Positions 52,447-60,983 of a DNA stretch of 64,000 nt are shown here, in pieces. Each line of letters begins with the position of its first letter. The stretch's first letter is position 1. The DNA is from Microcoleus sp. FACHB-61 (GTDB taxonomy: Bacteria > Cyanobacteriota > Cyanobacteriia > Cyanobacteriales > Microcoleaceae), in the NCBI GenBank assembly GCA_014695295.1, contig JACJNY010000048.1, positions 1 through 64,000 on the forward strand, given 5' to 3'. A program made the translations under genes and the position numbers. Under the pieces are notes generated by a model. That model saw only the letters and a list, made by a program, of their open reading frames with translations, searched no databases and was not told where the DNA came from.

Positions 52447-53433
52447 CTAGTTTGAGGGTGCTCTGAGGGCGTTAACGAGTAACTTGGCGATTTCCGAGAG
52501 TTGCTTTTTGTTGAAAGTTTTGAGCAAAAGCTTGACTACCGCCTTAGGTTCGGCGGGAAGTGCTAGTTGCTTCGCCGCTGCTGCTGGGGCTGCTGGGGCT
52601 GCTGGGGCTGCTGGGGCGCTTGCCTCTGCTGGTTTTGGGCTGGCTGCCAAAAGTAGCAAATTTTTACTCGGAACGATCGCCTTAACTTTTCCCCCTTGCA
52701 CCAAATCTCCAGCTTCCTTGAGTTCTTTGATAATCAGCGGAGCTAAGACTTTATAAGAGTTTTTGGGATTAACGATCGCGGCTCTAGCTGTTTTAACTAA
52801 ATTTTGCCAAGTCTCAATTTTACCTCCCAACTTATAGAGGCGAACGCAAACAGCGGTCAACTCGGCGCGACTAGCAACCGATTCTTTCTGCTTGAACACC
52901 TGCAACATTTCTTTAAGTAAACTCATCACTTCAACAGCAAAATTCGCCGGTACAGCGCCCGCTGTTGGAGCGGCGGGCGCACCAGACCCAGCAGCAACCG
53001 CCTGCACTTTGCCCGACGCCAATTTATTGAGGTGAGTTTCCAGTTGAGCAAAAACAGGCATCACCTGCTGCACGAGTTTTTCTCCCTCTTCATTCCTCAA
53101 ACCGAAAGGCCCCTCCAGTCGCCCCAGCAAGTCCTTAAGCGTATCAACTCCCTTTAAAAATAGGGATTCTGCCGTTTGGTCAACCTGCTTGACGGGCCCG
53201 TCCTTGAGCACCTTAAAACAATCTTCCAAGCGGTGAGCGGTTGTTTTAATACTATCTAAGCCGAGCATAGCCGCCCCTCCTTTGACGGAATGGGCGGCTC
53301 GAAACATCTCTTGGACGCTTTCGGGGTCTTTCATCGTGGACTTTAAATCCACTAAACCATTTTCTAGAGTATCGAGGTGCTCCTTAGCCTCCTCTATAAA
53401 CAAACGCATAATTCGGTCTTGCTGATCTGACAC
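52447..53433 (-). CDS. Hpt (histidine phosphotransfer) domain protein
   Basis: 328 residues from the GTG at 53433, chosen because AGGAGG stands six bases upstream; the longer frame to 53532 lacks this. The Hpt domain is at the N-terminus: RLFIEEAKEHLDTLENGLVD and MFRAAHSVKGGAAMLGLDSI, with the phospho-accepting His in A-A-H-S-V-K-G-G. A second helical block and an Ala/Pro-rich linker (APAAPAAPAAPAAAAKQL, encoded by a GCTGCTGGG repeat at about 52577-52616) precede a short C-terminal helix pair. Similar proteins act in cyanobacterial phosphorelay and motility systems. No kinase gene is adjacent. Confidence 0.85.
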   Translation of the reverse strand: MSDQQDRIMRLFIEEAKEHLDTLENGLVDLKSTMKDPESVQEMFRAAHSVKGGAAMLGLDSIKTTAHRLEDCFKVLKDGPVKQVDQTAESLFLKGVDTLKDLLGRLEGPFGLRNEEGEKLVQQVMPVFAQLETHLNKLASGKVQAVAAGSGAPAAPTAGAVPANFAVEVMSLLKEMLQVFKQKESVASRAELTAVCVRLYKLGGKIETWQNLVKTARAAIVNPKNSYKVLAPLIIKELKEAGDLVQGGKVKAIVPSKNLLLLAASPKPAEASAPAAPAAPAAPAAAAKQLALPAEPKAVVKLLLKTFNKKQLSEIAKLLVNALRAPSN

Positions 53434-53614
53434 GACAGTCCTCCTAACAATCTCAGCACCCTCCAGAAAGCACCCTCTTCGCGGGAGAAAACGCGACTCC
53501 TGGCTAAAGTCGGAAGCTCCCATGCAAAACATTCTAGCCTGCCTCAGCTAGCAGACTCAAAATACTGGTGTCGGGGCAATCTTAGCCCTAAAACTGGTGC
53601 GGTGGAGATTGAGC

Positions 53615-53869
53615 CTAGAGTTCTGAGGGAGTATCTGGAGCGACTTCAATACCCATTCCTTGTTTCATCATCTGCTGAGCCGTAATCAAGTCGCTTAACT
53701 CCTTGACTTCGACGCCGATGTCTTGGCAAGCCTTTTTTAGTTCCCGCTCGAAGGTGTTGAGGTCGCCTCCGTAGCCGCAAAGCTTCGCGGCTGTGGCGAT
53801 TCCTTGTTGGGCGTTAGCTTTGGCGCAGTCGATCAATTCAATGCCTTTGAGGGGTTGGGAGGATGCCAT
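53615..53869 (-). CDS. small conserved cyanobacterial protein
   Basis: 84 residues from ATG 53869 (the frame is open 15 bases further). MASSQPLKGIELIDCAKANA, then QQGIATAAKLCGYGGDLNTF and ERELKKACQDIGVEVKELSD. Helical, three Cys, no membrane segment. I recognise it as a recurrent hypothetical family of cyanobacteria but know no function. Same strand as the Hpt gene, 180 bp upstream of it. Confidence 0.65.
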   Translation of the reverse strand: MASSQPLKGIELIDCAKANAQQGIATAAKLCGYGGDLNTFERELKKACQDIGVEVKELSDLITAQQMMKQGMGIEVAPDTPSEL

Positions 53870-54179
53870 AATTTCAAGCCACAATTTATATTTTCTCCCA
53901 CTGTACCTAGAAGGTTGAGGTCGATCGATCTATCGAAAGGCATGAAAAATCCTACCTGTGCTGCGTGTTGCCAATTCATAGTTACTTTTTGGGATGGCCT
54001 GCCAAGATAGCAGTAGTTGGGATTTTCTAACCCTTACTGTGCCTAACCTATATTGGGTCTTGGATGCAGGTACACACTAGACTCCAATTGCAAGCATTCG
54101 CTCTCAAGACTTGAAATTATCCGCGTTGCATCTGCGGTTTCCCGATCGATCAAAGATTTATGCAATAAGTTTAGTATCT

Positions 54180-54458
54180 TCACCATGCAGTATGCCTGCA
54201 GCTACTACCGAAAGCGGAGCAAACTGCACGGCAGCTACTTCCAGCCGGGGGGTTGGGATTTTCCGGGCGACGACGAACCTCACTACAAAGATTTTTTATA
54301 TTTCTCCTTTGGCCTTGGCATGACTTGCCGGCGTTGCAGATGTGCAGATTACTTCTCGTTCCACGAGGTATCTCGTGCTTTTTCACAGCGTGCTGTCGTT
54401 CTTTTTTAACACCGCTATTCTGGCTATGAGCGTCAATATTATTGCTGGATTGAGTTGA
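54180..54458 (+). pseudogene. DUF1345 membrane protein, C-terminal fragment with frameshift
   Basis: The first frame reads GGWDFPGDDEPHYKDFLYFS and FGLGMT, matching the DUF1345 motif D-F-x-Y-F-S-F-x-x-G-M-T. After one extra base near 54330 the other frame continues VADVQITSRSTRYLVLFHSV, then LSFFFNTAILAMSVNIIAGL and stops at 54456-54458, the typical end of the family. The first membrane helices are missing, so this is a truncated and frameshifted relic. Confidence 0.7.
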
Positions 54459-54691
54459 GATGATTCTGTAGCAGATGCTGCGATTTTTGGTTAATGGGCG
54501 ATCGAGCTTGTTTTAGGGCGCTGCTTATTGCCCGAATTCCAGAGTTAGACGCAAGAAAGTCAGGCTAATCACCAAATTTTGCATAACTCAATAGAAAATG
54601 TTAGTGTTCACGATCGAGTTAGCGCGAGGTTAGAGATCAAAACAAGCTAAAAACAGCTTGGTGTAATGCTCTGAGGATACCTATGAAAGCC

Positions 54692-56255
54692 CTACTGATT
54701 CTCTGTAAAACTAAAGTTATCTACTAACTGCTGAAAAAACCTCTCAGGACTAAAAGCATACGACTCTTTAACTAGAGATTTGTTTTTCAGTTTAATTGTT
54801 TCCTCAATTCTGCTCAGAGAATTGAAATAGCACTTATGAAGAGAATCTTCTTGAATATAAGCCAATAAATCTTCTGCCTTTAATTTGTCTTCCTTCCATA
54901 GTTTAAATTGGATAATGCTCTTCTTACCTGCATCTTTGTCATAAATATTATATGAATTAAGTAGAATTTCTCCTTTAGAGATGATGTAACAAAGCTCCCG
55001 AATTGGTCTGACGCTATGCCCTTGTTCACGTAAACCTGAAAACATTCGATTTCCCATGACAATACATGAACATAATTGGGATGGCAAAGGAGACTGTGTT
55101 TTAATCTTCGTTGCTAAATAGGTTCTGAAAGGTTCTTGCTGCCATAAATCTTGGAAGTGAGTCAATTGAGCTGCGGCTTTCTGAATGTAATCATAAGTGG
55201 TTCTCAATTCAAATAGATTACAAGGATGCAAGGAGTTTTTGCATTCAAATATAAATAGGCAGTTATCTACAACAGCTAAGACATCTACCTCGCCTTTAAC
55301 GCCTTTAAAAGAATATTTTAAGTTAGTTTCAAATATTGATGATACTGGCTTTAAGCATCTCTCCATCTCCAGAACAATTGGATCTTCAACTGATTCTGAA
55401 TCAAATCTAAATTTAGTGGATTGAAGAACGTTTCTACAAAGATCAGAGTTAGTTAAAATTCCCAGAGGTAAAAGTATCCAATCTTCAACATTAATAAATG
55501 GGTACGTTTGTAAATCAAATATCTTCTTGCTTTCTAATCTCCAAGTAAATAACTCAAAAATTTCTTTTGCCTTTTGTTCTCCCAAAAAACTAGCCAATAA
55601 ATCTTTGAGTTGATTGGCTTGTAAAACAGGCATAGATCGCCAAAATAACTTAGACTTAAAGAGCTTGTTAGAGTCTATATACTCCGTAAGAACAAATAAC
55701 ATAAATGCAAATAACCGTTGTACTTTAATGATGTCGAATAATGATAAGCTTTGGGAAACTGGGATTTTATTTACTTTTTGAAAGTCAATAAATAAATTAC
55801 TTTCAAGTTGTTTGAGAATCATCTCCTCTTCCAAAAAAAGACTGTTAGTGTCCAAAAACTCACTTAAGGTTTGATATTGAATTTCCAGGACAATTCGTTT
55901 TAAAGGACTGTCTATAATCTTAAATATAGAGTCTTGAAAATTTTGATAATACGTCTTTGAAAATTCCAAGATAGAGGGGTATTTTTCTGTTATTTCTGAT
56001 AATTCTGACAAAGACTCAAACGAGTTAGCCCTCTCTTGCATTGATTGTCTTATGTAGCCGAGACAACGGGTCATCTCAAACTTTGGGTCAGGTGCTTTTA
56101 TAATAATTTTTGCATCATTTTGTGTAACTGTATAACCAAAACTATCTACAAGCACTTCAGACTCTTTTAAAAAAAATAATTTGTTAAAATCCTCTAATTT
56201 GGTAAGGTAATATTCATCGTTTAAGCGTTTTTCATTGACTTTATTAATATTTGAT
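54692..56255 (-). pseudogene. nuclease-like protein, C-terminal part (gene split by an IS element)
   Basis: The longest frame gives 487 residues from a GTG (56155), but the open frame continues upstream to the IS border at 56261. A restriction-nuclease-like core is visible about two thirds along: KGVKGEVDVLAVVDNCLFIF then ECKNSLHP, that is G-E-V-D, fourteen residues, E-C-K, as in PD-(D/E)XK/NERD-type domains. The upstream part is helical with no motif I recognise. Removing the IS and one target-site copy joins this frame to 57731-58248 and gives one 693-residue protein. AT-rich codon use unlike the neighbours suggests acquisition by transfer. Confidence 0.75.
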
Positions 56256-56261
56256 TTATCT
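56256..56261. repeat. target-site duplication, left copy (TTATCT)
   Basis: TTATCT flanks the left end of the IS4-family element; the same six bases follow its right end at 57731-57736. Confidence 0.85.
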
Positions 56262-57730
56262 CAATACTCCGGACAGTTTTTAAAGAGGGATGCGACGCCT
56301 ACGGCAAGCAACGCTTACGCAATAAATCACAGAAGCGAAAAAAGTGAGTGCAATCTGAACCCAAAATGAACAGAAAAAAAGGCGCTCTTTTAGGTTAAGC
56401 TATAAAAACACACAAACTTAACAGATTGCCTTATGAAGATTATTGAATCCATCTTACAACAAATGCCCGGGATTAGTCAACCCCAAAAGAAGTTTTTAAT
56501 CACTTTATTCTCAACTATTTTGCTTGTTTATGGCAAGGTCAACTTCACTAATCTCAGTCGTTATAGTTGTTTGAGCGAAAAAACCTACCGTCGTCACTTT
56601 CTCAAAAACTTTAAATTTCCACAATTCAATCAAGATTTCCTCGAAAAAGCCTTAAATCCTGAACACACCGTCATTGCTGTTATTGATTGTTCTTTCTTAA
56701 GAAAAAGTGGCAAAAAAACTGACGGTAAAGCTTATTTTTATAATGGTGTAGCGGGAAAATCGGAAGAGGGATTGGAAATTTCTGTGATTTCTATTGTCGA
56801 AATTGAGACTCGTTTATCTTATAGTTTAAGTGTACAACAAACTCCATCACGCCCTCAAATAAAGCCTGCGAAAAAGCTGCCCCACAAACCGAAAAATTGC
56901 TGTCAAGAAAAACTCGCAAAAAACCTGACTCTCAAAGTTCAAAGCCTGACATCACAAGAGTTGATGACTATGCACAACATCTAAAGAATACTCGTTGTTA
57001 CTTCCCAACTTCTGTACGTTATTTGGTGGCTGATGGCTATTACTATCGCTCTAAATTCTGGGATGCTGTGCGGGACTTAAATTTAGACTTTATTGGCAAG
57101 TTAAGAAGTGATGCTAACCTACGCTATCTCTATACAGGTGAACAAAAGAAACTGGGAGATCCACGTAAATATGATGGCAAGGTTGACTGCCATGATTTGA
57201 GTCGTCTTAATTTTGTTAAAGACGTAAAGCCGGGAGTTTCATTATATACATTGATTGTGTGGAGTTGTTGTTTAAATTGCCCAATTTGTTTGGTTTGTAT
57301 CTCTGAGGTTCAAGCCAACGGCAAAATCAAAAATGCTTTATTGTTTAGCACTGATATTCACCTACCACCTGAGCAAATTCTTGAATATTATCAGGCTCGC
57401 TTCCAGATTGAATTTATTTTTCGTGATGCCAAGCAATTTACAGGATTGTCTGATTGTCAAGCTCGTCATTTACCACGGCTTGATTTTCATTTTAATGCCA
57501 GTCTAATTGCCTTAAACTTAGCTAAACATCAACTCTCTAGTTGTCATTCATCTGCCAAGTCGTTTGTGTTTTCTATGGCCTCTTATAAACGTCTGGAATT
57601 CAATAAGCATCTACTTTGTACCTTTATTGACAAGTTAGATTTAGACCCGGATTTGATTTTAAACCATCCTAATCTTCCTTCAGTCTTGTCTTATGGTACT
57701 TTGGCTGCTTAAAAACTGTCCGGAGTATTG
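56262..57730. mobile_element. complete IS4-family insertion sequence (1469 bp)
   Basis: The ends are perfect 22-bp inverted repeats starting CAATACTCCGGACAG on the left and ending CTGTCCGGAGTATTG on the right. A 6-bp duplication TTATCT flanks the element, so the insertion is recent and unrearranged. Inside are two overlapping frames for a DDE transposase read left to right. The element splits a nuclease-like gene on the opposite strand. A 6-bp duplication is short for classical IS4 subgroups and may point to a subgroup or a separate family such as IS1634. Confidence 0.9.
56433..57712 (+). CDS. IS4-family transposase in two frames (possible -1 frameshift)
   Basis: The first frame (56433-56984) carries the N-terminal domain and the first catalytic Asp (VIAVIDCSFLRKSGKKTDGK). 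The second frame, conserved from about 56876 to 57712, carries YLVADGYYYRSKFWDAVRDL (second Asp) and YYQARFQIEFIFRDAKQF. That last segment is an exact Y-x2-R-x3-E-x6-K, the IS4 signature with the catalytic Glu. The two frames meet at GCG AAA AAG CTG (about 56867-56878); a -1 slip on the A-run would join them as K-A-A-P-Q-T-E-K. This may be programmed frameshifting or a disabling mutation. Confidence 0.85.
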
Positions 57731-58248
57731 TTATCTATAACCTTTTTGTCATGGCTATGATAAAGATATAAAGAAAAGGCTGAAGCTAGCTCTTCCTTAC
57801 ATACAGAGTAGCGATTAGCGTGGTCTTGTTGAAGACCATCAAGTGGCCAGAACAATGAATCAACTGCTTGATGATCATAAAGTGGCCAGAACAATGAATC
57901 AACTGCAACTAGGTAACTTTTAATCTCAAGATAATCAACCTCTTTAAGTAAAACATTAAATAAGGTTTGAATATTTCTTGAGATGGAAAGAAGCGATTTT
58001 ATAGATTCAAAGTAAACTTGGCTATTCTGGCTGATGTTTATTTTCCCAGTTTCATTTATCAAAGAATTAAGTATCTGAGATTGGAAATCATAGGTTGAGC
58101 ATCGAAGTACACCAATTTTTCGTAGTTGACCTACAAATTCCGCCTCACTTTGTTGTAATCCCGCTCGAAATAAGTCTAAGGCTAGCTTTTGCTCTCTGTC
58201 TGAGATGGCTTGCTTTAAATTCTGTGCAATTTGCTTTATAATTTTCAT
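57731..58248 (-). pseudogene. nuclease-like protein, N-terminal part (gene split by an IS element)
   Basis: From the ATG at 58248 the frame encodes about 172 residues before the IS border (MKIIKQIAQNLKQAISDREQ ... LYHSHDKKVID). The listed frame runs a few codons into the IS. A 13-residue direct duplication AVDSLFWPLYDHQ / AVDSLFWPLDGLQ is encoded by a 39-bp DNA repeat (57841-57905). With the IS removed the reading frame continues exactly into 54692-56255. Predicted helical N-terminal domain; no family recognised. Weak ribosome-binding site, AT-rich upstream region. Confidence 0.75.
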
Positions 58249-58702
58249 TAATTAAATGGTAGGGTTGGAGCAACGAAGCTATCATTAATAGTCTTCTATT
58301 TGACTTCAAAAAATGCTGAAAAATTTCTCAAGGCATACCATTACATGGCAATGAAATCCGCTCTCTAAAAAAACGCTAAAACCGCCTTTTCAGCGGTTAT
58401 TTTTCAGCGGTTATGATGCGGCAGTCGTTACGACTACCCCTAGGCTTTGCCTAATAAATTTATAACTTTAGGGCATTCAAACGTCAAGACACCGACAATG
58501 AATTGAGCTACCCAGGTGATGGGAAGGAATTTTTAATGCTGATTTTCCCACCCTAAGCCGATCGCCCTCCATCCCCCGACACTACAGCAAACGGGCGATC
58601 GCACGCCCCCGTTCTGCCAATCTCAAAATTTCCTGACATTTTTATTGCTAAAGCGAAGTCATTACGAGTATGATTTAACAAGAAGCAAAACAGACAGCCG
58701 CC
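58249..58702. other. 454-bp intergenic region
   Basis: No gene. It contains AACCGCCTTTTCAGCGGTT (58379-58397), a hairpin followed by TTTTTCAGCGGTT, and a CCTAGGCTTTGCCTAATAAA repeat. AT-rich on the left, HIP1-like GGGCGATCGC near 58589. Holds the divergent promoters of the nuclease-like gene and sulfiredoxin. Confidence 0.5.
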
Positions 58703-58963
58703 ATGAGGATCGAAGAAATACCCCTCAACCAGATTCGCCGCCCCCTGCCGCGAGTCAACGACCAAACCAAAGTAGCCGCCCTCATGGAATCCATCCGCGA
58801 GGTAGGTTTAAACGAACCCATCGATGTGCTAGAAGTAGATGGACAGTATTACGGATTTTCCGGCTGCCACCGCTACGAAGCTTGCCAGCGTCTCGGTTTA
58901 GAAACTATCCGCTGTAAAGTACGCCGAGCTCCCCGTGCCGTGTTGCAGATGCACCTAGCCTGA
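58703..58963 (+). CDS. srx: sulfiredoxin
   Basis: 86 residues, the full size of cyanobacterial sulfiredoxins. MRIEEIPLNQIRRPLPRVND and KVAALMESIREVGLNEPIDV build the ParB/Srx-like fold, and YYGFSGCHRYEACQRLGLET holds the catalytic Cys in F-S-G-C-H-R, with the His/Arg that bind ATP phosphate. The enzyme repairs over-oxidised 2-Cys peroxiredoxins using ATP. It stands about 100 bp upstream of dps on the same strand, so both may belong to one oxidative-stress unit. Confidence 0.93.
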   Translation: MRIEEIPLNQIRRPLPRVNDQTKVAALMESIREVGLNEPIDVLEVDGQYYGFSGCHRYEACQRLGLETIRCKVRRAPRAVLQMHLA

Positions 58964-59060
58964 GCCTCTCAAGAGAAATTCACCACGCAGGCAAACATTC
59001 AATCGCCCAAAGCTTTCTAATATATTCGATCGACCATCACTACTAACAAGCTAAAAACCT

Positions 59061-59612
59061 ATGACTGCCAACAACCACAAACAACATCTTTACCCCACCC
59101 GCATCGATATGTCAGCCGCCACCCGCTCTCAAGTAGTCGGGCTGCTCAACGGCACGCTAGCAACGACTCTCGACTTAAAAACTCAAGTCAAGCAAGCTCA
59201 CTGGAACGTTAAAGGCATGGACTTCTACCAGTTGCACTTGCTGTTTGACGAAATGGCAACAGAACTCGAAGAATACATTGATTTGGTTGCCGAACGAGTC
59301 ACAGCTTTGGGCGGTTTGGCTGTAGGAACAGCTCGCACAGCCGCCGCCGATTCGATCCTGCCAGAATTTCCTTTCGACATTGTAGACGGGAAAGAATACG
59401 TGACGGCTTTAGCCGATCGCTACGCACCCTACGCCCAACACCTGCGAGTCGCCATCGACAAAGCAGCGGAACTCGGCGACGCCGATACAGCGGATCTCTA
59501 CACCGAAATTTCCCGGACAATTGACAAGCGTTTGTGGTTCCTAGAAGCGCATTTGCAAGGTTCTGCGAGAACAGCAACAGCCACAGCCCCGGAAAAAGTA
59601 GGCGTCAGATAG
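59061..59612 (+). CDS. dps: Dps family DNA-protection/iron-storage protein
   Basis: 183 residues. The ferroxidase motif lies at the dimer interface: KQAHWNVKGMDFYQLHLLFD then EMATELEEYIDLVAERVTAL (H, D and E ligands). The N-terminal extension and the Ala/Thr-rich tail (RTATATAPEKVGVR) are typical of cyanobacterial Dps and could contact DNA. Dps oxidises Fe2+ with H2O2 and forms a 12-mer cage. Directly downstream of sulfiredoxin, in keeping with peroxide defence. Confidence 0.93.
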   Translation: MTANNHKQHLYPTRIDMSAATRSQVVGLLNGTLATTLDLKTQVKQAHWNVKGMDFYQLHLLFDEMATELEEYIDLVAERVTALGGLAVGTARTAAADSILPEFPFDIVDGKEYVTALADRYAPYAQHLRVAIDKAAELGDADTADLYTEISRTIDKRLWFLEAHLQGSARTATATAPEKVGVR

Positions 59613-59728
59613 CCACAAAAACATTTGTGGGGTGGGCGCGCGAACCCGCCCCAAAGATGTATTTCCTTAAGGCTCCTAACAGTTTACGATCGAGAATATG
59701 TCCATTTATTAATTTGGATGAATTGCTC

Positions 59729-60361
59729 GTGACCCCCAATATTCCAGATTATGCTCCTCAACTTCAACGCCTGATGCAACAGGCGGGTCTTTCGGGCGAT
59801 CGAGAACTCAGCCAAAAAGCAGGAGTTTCCGAGATCCAGCTAAGTCGCCTGCGTCGCGGCTTAGCTTTGCAAACCCGAGCCGACATCCTGCTCAAAATCA
59901 GTCAAGCTTTGCAAATTTCCTTAACCGAACTGCTCGCAACCTTGGCGCCAGATTATGTAGAGTTAGAAAAGGCACCACCGACAGCCGTAGAACAAGAATA
60001 TCAGCGCCTGCAAGCTTCGATCGAACAGCAGCGAGAATCTTTGATGCAGGAATTCCAGCTTTCAAGCGTGCAAATTTTAGAATCTTGGATGTTGCAATGG
60101 CCGACTGCTGCGAGCAAAGCTCAAGAAAATCACAACTTGCGGGCTCAGAAACTACTACCCTTGCTGCGGCCCGTCGAGCAGTTATTGGAGCATTGGGGAG
60201 TGGAGTCGATCGCCCCAGTGGGAGCAGAGATTCCCTACAACCCTCAACAACACCAACTTCTGGAAGGAAAAGCCCAGCCCGGAGAGCCCGTCAAAGTCCG
60301 CTACACAGGCTACACACAAGGCGACAAACTCCTCTACCGCGCCAAAGTTAGCCCAGTTTAA
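59729..60361 (+). CDS. HTH protein with GrpE-like C-terminus
   Basis: 210 residues from the GTG at 59729, which matches the family's usual opening (TPNIPDYAPQLQRLMQQAGL); an ATG at 59657 stands just behind a dispersed repeat and is less likely. Residues about 15-75 are a Cro/C1-type helix-turn-helix (ELSQKAGVSEIQLSRLRRGL, LLKISQALQISLTELLATL). A coiled coil follows (EQEYQRLQASIEQQRESLMQ). The C-terminus LEHWGVESIAPVGAEIPYNP and QHQLLEG resembles the GrpE beta domain. Cyanobacterial genomes often annotate such proteins as GrpE-like; the real role is unknown. Confidence 0.7.
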   Translation: MTPNIPDYAPQLQRLMQQAGLSGDRELSQKAGVSEIQLSRLRRGLALQTRADILLKISQALQISLTELLATLAPDYVELEKAPPTAVEQEYQRLQASIEQQRESLMQEFQLSSVQILESWMLQWPTAASKAQENHNLRAQKLLPLLRPVEQLLEHWGVESIAPVGAEIPYNPQQHQLLEGKAQPGEPVKVRYTGYTQGDKLLYRAKVSPV

Positions 60362-60600
60362 TTAATAGCAGAAGGCATTCCGCAGAACAAAGATTGTCCC
60401 CCTCTCAAACTTCACTGCCGGCGAAGCGCTGCGGCTCGGCTCAGCGTTGCGATCCGCAACGATCACCATCTCTTGCACTCAAAACAATTCTCCCGCTCAC
60501 AGGCTCTGGCACTTTCCCCCTCTGTTATTTGGATCGAAGTCCATCTCGCAGCTATACTAGCCTAGTCTGGCTAGAAATTCTGACATTCCCACCGCAAAAT

Positions 60601-60927
60601 ATGAGTCCTGTAGTTAAAATTATTCAGCCCTCTGGCATTTTAGACGGCACCAAGGCAAGTCAATTCCGCCAAGAGATTAGCGACCTAGTGGAAGCGGGAG
60701 CCGATGTGGTATTGATAGACTTCACTGATGTGACATTTATGGATAGTTCTGGTTTGGGCGCTTTAGTCTTGGCGCTCAAAACAGTCCGGGCCGCTGGGAG
60801 TCAATTAGTTGTATGTTCTATCAACGAGCAAATCCGCATCTTATTTGAACTCACCAGCATGGATCGAGTTTTCGAGATATTTCCGACCCGCGATGCTTTT
60901 AATAGCAAAATTCCTTCAACTAACTAA
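60601..60927 (+). CDS. STAS-domain anti-sigma factor antagonist
   Basis: 108 residues from ATG 60601; longer frames upstream lack a ribosome-binding site and start in non-homologous sequence. VKIIQPSGILDGTKASQFRQ, ADVVLIDFTDVTFMDSSGLG and SQLVVCSINEQIRILFELTS are the SpoIIAA/RsbV fold, with the phosphorylatable Ser in M-D-S-S-G-L-G. In partner switching it releases a regulator when dephosphorylated. The adjacent convergent gene encodes a PP2C phosphatase, and an RsbW-like kinase lies 2 kb on, so all three parts are present. Confidence 0.9.
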   Translation: MSPVVKIIQPSGILDGTKASQFRQEISDLVEAGADVVLIDFTDVTFMDSSGLGALVLALKTVRAAGSQLVVCSINEQIRILFELTSMDRVFEIFPTRDAFNSKIPSTN

Positions 60928-60983
60928 ATCTTTTGGCTGCTGCCTTCTTGCTATTTGGTCGCAGATGCGCTGCGAGAAGTCAG

